From contig OZ255707.1 in assembly GCA_965277075.1 (NCBI GenBank), positions 3,782,001-3,846,000 of the forward strand: a stretch of DNA of 64,000 bases, written 5' to 3'. Shown one piece after another: positions 59,252-64,000 of the stretch (position 1 is the stretch's first letter; each line of letters starts with the position of its first letter). A program made the position numbers and the translations under genes. The stretch comes from Lustribacter sp965277075. Its GTDB lineage: Bacteria; Vulcanimicrobiota; Vulcanimicrobiia; Vulcanimicrobiales; Vulcanimicrobiaceae. Under the pieces are notes generated by a model, which ran no database searches, was not told where the DNA came from, and saw only the letters and a list, made by a program, of their open reading frames with translations.

Positions 59252-59731
59252 ATGAGCGAGGCTGTCAAGGGGTATCACCGGCAACGATTCAGCGCCGGAC
59301 TGGGCTTTCACATTCGCGCGGTGCATAAGGCTCTCTCACGGCGGCTTGCCGACGCGCTGGCAGAGCAAGGCGTCGCCCTGAAGCACTACTATTACTTGCG
59401 TCCGCTGTACGAAGAAGACGACATCTCGCAAGTCGAACTCAGCGCACGCGTCGGCATGGAGCGCGCAACGGTCACGCGTGTTCTTGACACGATGGAGCGC
59501 GCGGGGCTCGTGCGTCGCGTTCGCGATCGCCACGATCGGCGTAAGATCAACGTCCGTCTAACAGCGCGCGCGAAGAAACTCCGTGGCCCCGTGCTTCAGA
59601 CGATCGAGCGGCTCAACCGCGAAGCATTGCGCGGCAGGTCGGCTCGCGAGTTTGCCGCGTTTCGCAACATGGCACGCGCGATCGTCGCGAACCTCGGCGG
59701 CTCGCTCGAAGACGAAGACGGACCGTCGTGA
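59252..59731 (+). CDS. MarR-family transcriptional regulator
   Basis: 159 residues. The winged HTH is ISQVELSARVGMERATVTRV followed by LDTMERAGLVRRVRDRHDRR, with the typical basic wing. N- and C-terminal helices provide the dimer interface. It is divergent from the SBP/Rieske/amidohydrolase operon and probably represses it in the absence of an aromatic effector. The start at 59252 is supported by the adjacent promoter, not by a Shine-Dalgarno sequence. Confidence 0.9.
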   Translation: MSEAVKGYHRQRFSAGLGFHIRAVHKALSRRLADALAEQGVALKHYYYLRPLYEEDDISQVELSARVGMERATVTRVLDTMERAGLVRRVRDRHDRRKINVRLTARAKKLRGPVLQTIERLNREALRGRSAREFAAFRNMARAIVANLGGSLEDEDGPS

Positions 59732-59743
59732 AGGGCGTCGGCG

Positions 59744-60265
59744 TCAGGCGTCGATTATGGCGTTGACGTCGAGGAAGAGATCCGCGGGTGCGATGCCGCG
59801 TTCGACGACGTCGCGGGTCGTCGGATCGATCGCAACGGCGTAGCTGCTCCCGCGAGCGACGAAAAGCTCGATCTTTGCCACCGTGTCGGCAAAATCGTCG
59901 GTATCCGATTTGAGTTCGATTACCACGTCGGGGCTCAACGGCCAAAACCCGGAGGCTTGCGCAGGCGTGAGGGCATCGATCCGCGCCTGACTCACCCAGG
60001 AAGCATCCGGAGCGAAAACCCGTTGCAGCGGCCCGGTGGCAAAACCGGTGTTCGAGTCGAACGCGTTACCGCCAACGCGCTTTTTGTAGTCGCGCAATTG
60101 GCCCGCAGCTTCAAGGCTCTTTGCGCCCCCTTTGGTATGGGTAGGGCTCACGACGATCGTGCCGTCTTCCTCTCGCTCAAAACGGTATCCGGGATTGTCT
60201 TGCGATACCCGAACGAGGTCGTCGTCGTCGACGAGCACGAGCGGCGTCCGGAGTGAAATCGCCAT
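59744..60265 (-). CDS. Uma2 family (DUF820) putative nuclease
   Basis: 173 residues of PD-(D/E)xK type. FAPDASWVSQARI carries the conserved aspartate and PDVVIELKSDTDDFAD the ExK pair. GYRFEREEDGTIVVSPTH at the start matches the family's RxELIxGxIxxxSP region. Uma2 proteins are common, often in many copies, and their substrate is unknown. Confidence 0.87.
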   Translation of the reverse strand: MAISLRTPLVLVDDDDLVRVSQDNPGYRFEREEDGTIVVSPTHTKGGAKSLEAAGQLRDYKKRVGGNAFDSNTGFATGPLQRVFAPDASWVSQARIDALTPAQASGFWPLSPDVVIELKSDTDDFADTVAKIELFVARGSSYAVAIDPTTRDVVERGIAPADLFLDVNAIIDA

Positions 60266-60284
60266 CGGCAGAGTGCCCTTTCCG

Positions 60285-60746
60285 CAGCGGTACGAAGCCG
60301 CAGCGAATCATTTTTCCGCGTCGAGACACCTTCCCTCGGCAGCGCTGCCGGTCTTTTGGTTGCCGCGATCCGGCCTCGGGAAGTTTGCGATTCGCTTTCC
60401 GGTTGAACCACCCGCCGACGATCGCGGCCGGCACGTCGATGGCAGCTATTCCGTCGGCGACGAGTACTTCGTCAACGTGCGGTCACGGTCGCGCGAACTG
60501 CTGATGTTGTTCTTGCTCTCCGATGTCGGGACGGATGACGCGCCGACACGCATCCGAGTAGGTTCGCATCTCGATGTCGCCAAGGTGCTTGCGCCGGCCG
60601 GCGATGCGGGGCTATCTTTCTCCGATCTGGCCGGCCGTCTCGGCGTCACCGCGGTCGGACCCTGTCATGGCGTGAATCCGCTATGCAAAATCGGGCGTCG
60701 TTCGCAAATTGTTCGCTGGCTGAAGTCTCTCGACGGCGATTCATGA
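60285..60746 (+). pseudogene. Truncated phytanoyl-CoA dioxygenase-like gene
   Basis: The frame carries a typical middle segment of the PhyH family: HVDGSYSVGDEYFVNVRSRS with the iron-ligand H-x-D pair, then ELLMLFLLSDVGTDDAPTRI and VGSHLDVAKVLAPAGDAGLS. The N-terminal domain is missing, and after LAGRLG the sequence turns into GVTAVGPCHGVNPLC with no similarity. The distal histidine/arginine region needed for Fe(II) and 2-oxoglutarate binding is absent. No continuation is visible in other frames downstream. Probably a remnant of a deleted gene. Confidence 0.65.
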
Positions 60747-60875
60747 AAGGCGAGCACGACCCCATGTCCCGTGCGTGGCGTCGGAAGCGAATGCGCTTCG
60801 TGCTCAACAAACTGCCCCAGCAATCAACTGGTCCAGATTCGCTTTGTCCGGTTGAGGCAAGGCCGATTTCGCGTC

Positions 60876-60986
60876 TTATGGGTCGTCGGTCGATTCGGGG
60901 ACTTCCAGTTCGTCGATATTGCCGGCGTCGCCGTCGACGTCGGCATTTTCATCGATGTTGTCGGCCGGATCGTCGGGTGTTTCCAT
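60876..60986 (-). CDS. Possible 36-residue acidic small protein downstream of glgB
   Basis: The frame starts METPDDPADNIDENADVDGD and ends with ESTDDP; 15 of 36 residues are Asp or Glu. It begins 23 bases after the glgB stop on the same strand, with GGAG about 11 bases ahead. It was not found by length filters. Coding is suggested by strand, spacing and the strong third-position GC pattern but is unproven. Confidence 0.35.
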   Translation of the reverse strand: METPDDPADNIDENADVDGDAGNIDELEVPESTDDP

Positions 60987-61009
60987 GACGGCTGTGTCTC
61001 CGTTTGCGG

Positions 61010-63214
61010 CTATGGTTCGTAGCGAAAGACGACCGTCGCGAGGGGCGGAAGGCGAAACGCGATCGAGTGAGGACGGCCGTTCGCTTCGATCGCTTCGGCT
61101 GACCGCGGCCCGTTCGTGACCCCGCTGCCGCCGTAGACCTCGGCATCGGTGTTGAGCGCTTCGACGTACGTGCCGGCCCGCGGAACGCCGATGCGGTACC
61201 CCTCGCGGGTGACCGGCGTAAAGTTGGTAATGCTCACGGCCAGCGCATCGTCGGCACGGCCGCGGCGCGCGAACGCAACGACGCTATCGTTGTGGTGTGA
61301 GCTGATGAAATCGAGCCCTTCGGGCTCGGCGTCGCGTTCGTGCAGCGCGGGAAGGCTCCGGTAGAGCATATTACAGTCGCGCACGAGCGTCTGGACGCCG
61401 CGATGCTGCGGCTCGTCGAGCAGATGCCAGTCGAGACTGCGATCGTGATTCCACTCGCGGTCCTGCGCAAACTCGCCGCCCATGAACAACAGTTTTTTGC
61501 CCGGGTGTGCAAACATATACCCGAAAAACGCACGCAGGTTCGCGAAGCGCTGCCACGTGTCGCCGGGCATCTTGCCGAGCAACGAGCCCTTGAGGTGGAC
61601 GACCTCATCGTGCGAAAGCGGCAAGACAAAGTTTTCGCTGAACGCGTACATGAACGAGAACGTGAGCTGATCCTGATGAAACCGGCGATTGATCGGATCT
61701 TCGTGCATGTACGCGAGGGTGTCGTGCATCCAGCCCATGTTCCACTTGTAGCCGAACCCGAGGCCCCCCGCGTCGACCGGACGCGACACGCCGGGCCACG
61801 CCGTTGACTCTTCCGCGACGGTCATGATACCTGCAAAATCGGCATAGGCGGTGGTGTTCACGCGCTGCAGTAATGCGATCGCGTCGAGATTCTCGCGGCC
61901 GCCGTATCGATTGGGTATCCATTCGCCCGACCTGCGGCTGTAGTCGAGATAGAGCATCGATGCAACGGCATCGACGCGCAAACCGTCGACGTGATACGCG
62001 TCCATCCAGAACAGAGCGTTCGCGAGAAGAAAACTGGCGACTTCGTTGCGACCGAAATTGAACACCAGCGTGTTCCAGTCCGGTTGGAAACCTTGGCGCG
62101 GATCGGCGTGCTCGTAGAGCGCGGTACCGTCAAACTGCGCGAGTCCGTGCGCGTCGGTCGGAAAGTGCCCCGGTACCCAGTCGACGAGTACGCCGATGCC
62201 GGCCTCGTGTGCGCGTTCGACGAAACGGGCGAAGCCGTCGGGCGATCCGAAGCGGCTCGTCGGCGCGAACAATCCGATCGGCTGATAGCCCCACGAACCG
62301 TCGAATGGGTGTTCCGCGATCGGCATGAGTTCGATGTGCGTAAAGCCGAGCGATGCGACGTACGGTACCAGTTGCTCGGCCAATTCGTCATACGTGAGAT
62401 AGCGATTGCCGTCGGCGCGCCGCCACGATCCGAGGTGCACTTCGTACGTAGTGATCGGCGCGTCACGACGGTCGGCAGCTTCGCGGCGCGCGAGCCACGC
62501 AGCATCGGTCCACGCCGATTTGCCCGGCACCGCGACGATCGATGCGGTCGCCGGCGAGCGTTCAGACGCGAACGCAAACGGATCGGCCTTGAGCGGCATC
62601 AGTGCGCCGTACGCGCCGAGAATCTCGTATTTGTAGCGCGTGCCGAGCGGCACGCCGGGGACGAAGAGTTCCCACACCCCGCCGGTTCGCCGGCGCATGG
62701 GGTTGCGGCGACCGTCCCAATCATTGTAGTCGCCGACGACCGACACGCGTCGCGCGCTCGCCGCCCAGACGACAAACAGAACGCCGGCAACGCCGTCGAT
62801 CGTTATCGGATGAGCGCCGAACTTCTCGTAGAGCCGTTCATGCGTTCCTTCGCCGAACAGATACAGATCGATGTCCCCGAGCACCGGACCGAAACGATAG
62901 GGATCGTCGACTTCAGTCGCCGTTTCGCCGATCGTCAAACGCAAGCGGTAGGGAAATCGTTCGGCGCGTTCCGTCGTCCCGGCGAAGAAGCCATCGCTAT
63001 GTACTCGTGGGAGCTGCACGACGATGTCACCACTCGTCGCATCGACGACGTCGACACGCGACGCCTGCGGCGCGAAGGCGCGCACGACGACGTCTCCGCC
63101 GTCGGCGTGCATGCCGAGCGTCGCAAACGGATCGCCGGCGTATGCGCCGACGACGGAGCGGATCTGCTCGTCAGTGAGCGGCAACGGTTTCAAGATCAGG
63201 GTCGAGGATCGCAC
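61010..63214 (-). CDS. glgB: 1,4-alpha-glucan branching enzyme
   Basis: 734 residues of GH13_9. An N-terminal CBM48-type region (DPFATLGMHADGGDVVVRAF, WAASARRVSVVGDYNDWDGR) precedes the barrel. GILVDWVPGHFPTDAHGLAQ, GLRVDAVASMLYLDYSRR with the nucleophile aspartate, AEESTAWPGVSRP with the acid glutamate and LPLSHDEVVHLKGSLLGKMP complete the active site. It makes alpha-1,6 branches in glycogen. Its start overlaps the upstream maltokinase by 44 bases, so the two are coupled. Confidence 0.95.
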   Translation of the reverse strand: MRSSTLILKPLPLTDEQIRSVVGAYAGDPFATLGMHADGGDVVVRAFAPQASRVDVVDATSGDIVVQLPRVHSDGFFAGTTERAERFPYRLRLTIGETATEVDDPYRFGPVLGDIDLYLFGEGTHERLYEKFGAHPITIDGVAGVLFVVWAASARRVSVVGDYNDWDGRRNPMRRRTGGVWELFVPGVPLGTRYKYEILGAYGALMPLKADPFAFASERSPATASIVAVPGKSAWTDAAWLARREAADRRDAPITTYEVHLGSWRRADGNRYLTYDELAEQLVPYVASLGFTHIELMPIAEHPFDGSWGYQPIGLFAPTSRFGSPDGFARFVERAHEAGIGVLVDWVPGHFPTDAHGLAQFDGTALYEHADPRQGFQPDWNTLVFNFGRNEVASFLLANALFWMDAYHVDGLRVDAVASMLYLDYSRRSGEWIPNRYGGRENLDAIALLQRVNTTAYADFAGIMTVAEESTAWPGVSRPVDAGGLGFGYKWNMGWMHDTLAYMHEDPINRRFHQDQLTFSFMYAFSENFVLPLSHDEVVHLKGSLLGKMPGDTWQRFANLRAFFGYMFAHPGKKLLFMGGEFAQDREWNHDRSLDWHLLDEPQHRGVQTLVRDCNMLYRSLPALHERDAEPEGLDFISSHHNDSVVAFARRGRADDALAVSITNFTPVTREGYRIGVPRAGTYVEALNTDAEVYGGSGVTNGPRSAEAIEANGRPHSIAFRLPPLATVVFRYEP

Positions 63215-64000
63215 GGATTCCCTCCAACGGTATACGCAGCCACGCCGGACGGTTTGCGAGCTCGTACGATATTTCGTAGAACGCCTTTTCCAGCACGAAG
63301 AATTCGAGCAACGCGTTCGCTTGCGCGGGATCGTCAGGATACGAAGGGCAGCCCGCGATCGTTGTCCGGTAGCCTTCCAGAAACGCTGCCGAGCTGCGGC
63401 GTTCCCAATCGCGTGCCAACGGCTCGAGTGCGCTCGTGTCGGCAGCGCGGTCTTCGTTATTGCCGCGAACGGCGGCGACCTTCGCGTAGTTGACCGAGCG
63501 CAACATGCCGGCGACGTCGCGCAATGGGGATGACTTGCGGCGGCGTACCGCCAACTCGCGTCCTGGTTCGCCCTCGAAGTCGACGATCATGTAGTCGTCG
63601 GCGACGACGAGCACCTGTCCGAGGTGGTAGTCACCGTGAAAGCGCGTCTTCTGCGTCGCCTCTGCAAGCGGCGGCGGTGTCAGGCGCTCGAGAATCGCAT
63701 CACGCCGGTCGAGAAGATCGTTAACTTGCTCGCGCAGGTCATCGGGAATCCGTTCGCGCTCACGCACCAATGCGCTGAGCGCGCGTTCGGCCGTCGTCCG
63801 AGCTTGATCGGTCCACGCCGCAACATCATCGCCGGAGGTCGGTTCCGGTTCGAACGCCGGATCCCCGGTCGATGTCGCGAACGCGCGATGCATCTCGGCC
63901 GTTCGCACGCCGAGCGTTCGCGCGCGCATGAGGAAGATCTCATGTTCGTCGAGATCGGGGACGTTCTCGATGCCCGACACCGCCGGGGCGACCAGCTGCT
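63171..64000 (-). CDS. Maltokinase / trehalose synthase C-terminal domain, incomplete at the window edge
   Basis: The frame is open to the right edge; the visible 276 residues are the C-terminal part. RFHGDYHLGQVLV is the aminoglycoside-phosphotransferase-like catalytic loop and MIVDFEGEPGRELAVRRRKS the Mg-binding DFE segment, as in Mak/Pep2 maltokinase. With the GlgB gene downstream it fits the GlgE pathway (trehalose to maltose to maltose-1-phosphate to alpha-glucan). It may be the C-terminal half of a TreS-Pep2 fusion, which the window cannot show. Confidence 0.88.
   Translation of the reverse strand, partial: QLVAPAVSGIENVPDLDEHEIFLMRARTLGVRTAEMHRAFATSTGDPAFEPEPTSGDDVAAWTDQARTTAERALSALVRERERIPDDLREQVNDLLDRRDAILERLTPPPLAEATQKTRFHGDYHLGQVLVVADDYMIVDFEGEPGRELAVRRRKSSPLRDVAGMLRSVNYAKVAAVRGNNEDRAADTSALEPLARDWERRSSAAFLEGYRTTIAGCPSYPDDPAQANALLEFFVLEKAFYEISYELANRPAWLRIPLEGIRAILDPDLETVAAH

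Noticed and set aside
61991..63493. 500-residue plus-strand open frame
   Set aside because: It is antisense to glgB and the maltokinase, which carry all family motifs.

Overview
The window is a GC-rich bacterial chromosome segment with no plasmid, phage or transposase genes. The translation block (rpmG, tRNA-Trp, secE, nusG, rplK, rplA, then rplJ, rplL) has ordinary bacterial organisation. The most striking feature elsewhere is a large set of solute-binding proteins, each placed beside catabolic enzymes. That repertoire reminds me of Candidatus Eremiobacterota/Vulcanimicrobiota (WPS-2) genomes, but this is a low-confidence impression: nothing here fixes the phylum.

Left part (1-20.6 kb): a degraded VOC gene, then repeated modules of an exported NMT1/SsuA-type substrate-binding protein (SBP) beside soluble enzymes. 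The partners are two thiamine-diphosphate lyases, an alpha/beta hydrolase, a Tat-exported amidohydrolase, an SDR dehydrogenase, a two-domain VOC protein, and a pair made of a ring-hydroxylating oxygenase-like protein and a PdxA/TphB-like dehydrogenase. The oxygenase lacks its Rieske domain. An AraC regulator, a DUF5069-PEBP fusion and a membrane glycosyltransferase lie between the modules.

Central part (20.6-25 kb): a CPxCG zinc-ribbon-like protein, FluC, rpmG, a tandem stem-loop repeat, tRNA-Trp, secE, nusG, a DUF1232 protein, two VOC proteins, rplK and rplA.

25-48.4 kb: about 24 kb separates rplKA from rplJL, which are usually adjacent. It holds an MFS transporter; a PIG-L deacetylase/methyltransferase/glycosyltransferase/acyl-CoA dehydrogenase cluster; a CDGSH protein; TauE/SafE and TsgA-like transporters; a nucleosidase/deaminase/class II aldolase/aldo-keto reductase run; DUF5069 and zwf; a xanthine-dehydrogenase-family module with UbiD, hydrolase, GntR and SBP; a second DUF5069 gene; MarC; and a LivJ-type SBP. 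It ends in a minisatellite/inverted repeat directly upstream of the rplJL promoter.

Right part (48.7-64 kb): a clear promoter, a leader hairpin, rplJ, rplL and a terminator. Then come DoxX, a TonB-like anchored protein, a signal-less SBP-fold protein, a large diheme cytochrome, MntH, an SBP/Rieske/amidohydrolase operon with a divergent MarR gene, a Uma2 nuclease, a truncated phytanoyl-CoA dioxygenase gene, and glgB with an incomplete maltokinase running off the edge.

Ten SBP or SBP-fold genes occur here with no recognisable ABC permease or ATPase. Several are translationally coupled to the neighbouring enzyme gene. The simplest reading is a set of small uptake/catabolism cassettes for aromatic or organic acids that share transport machinery encoded elsewhere.
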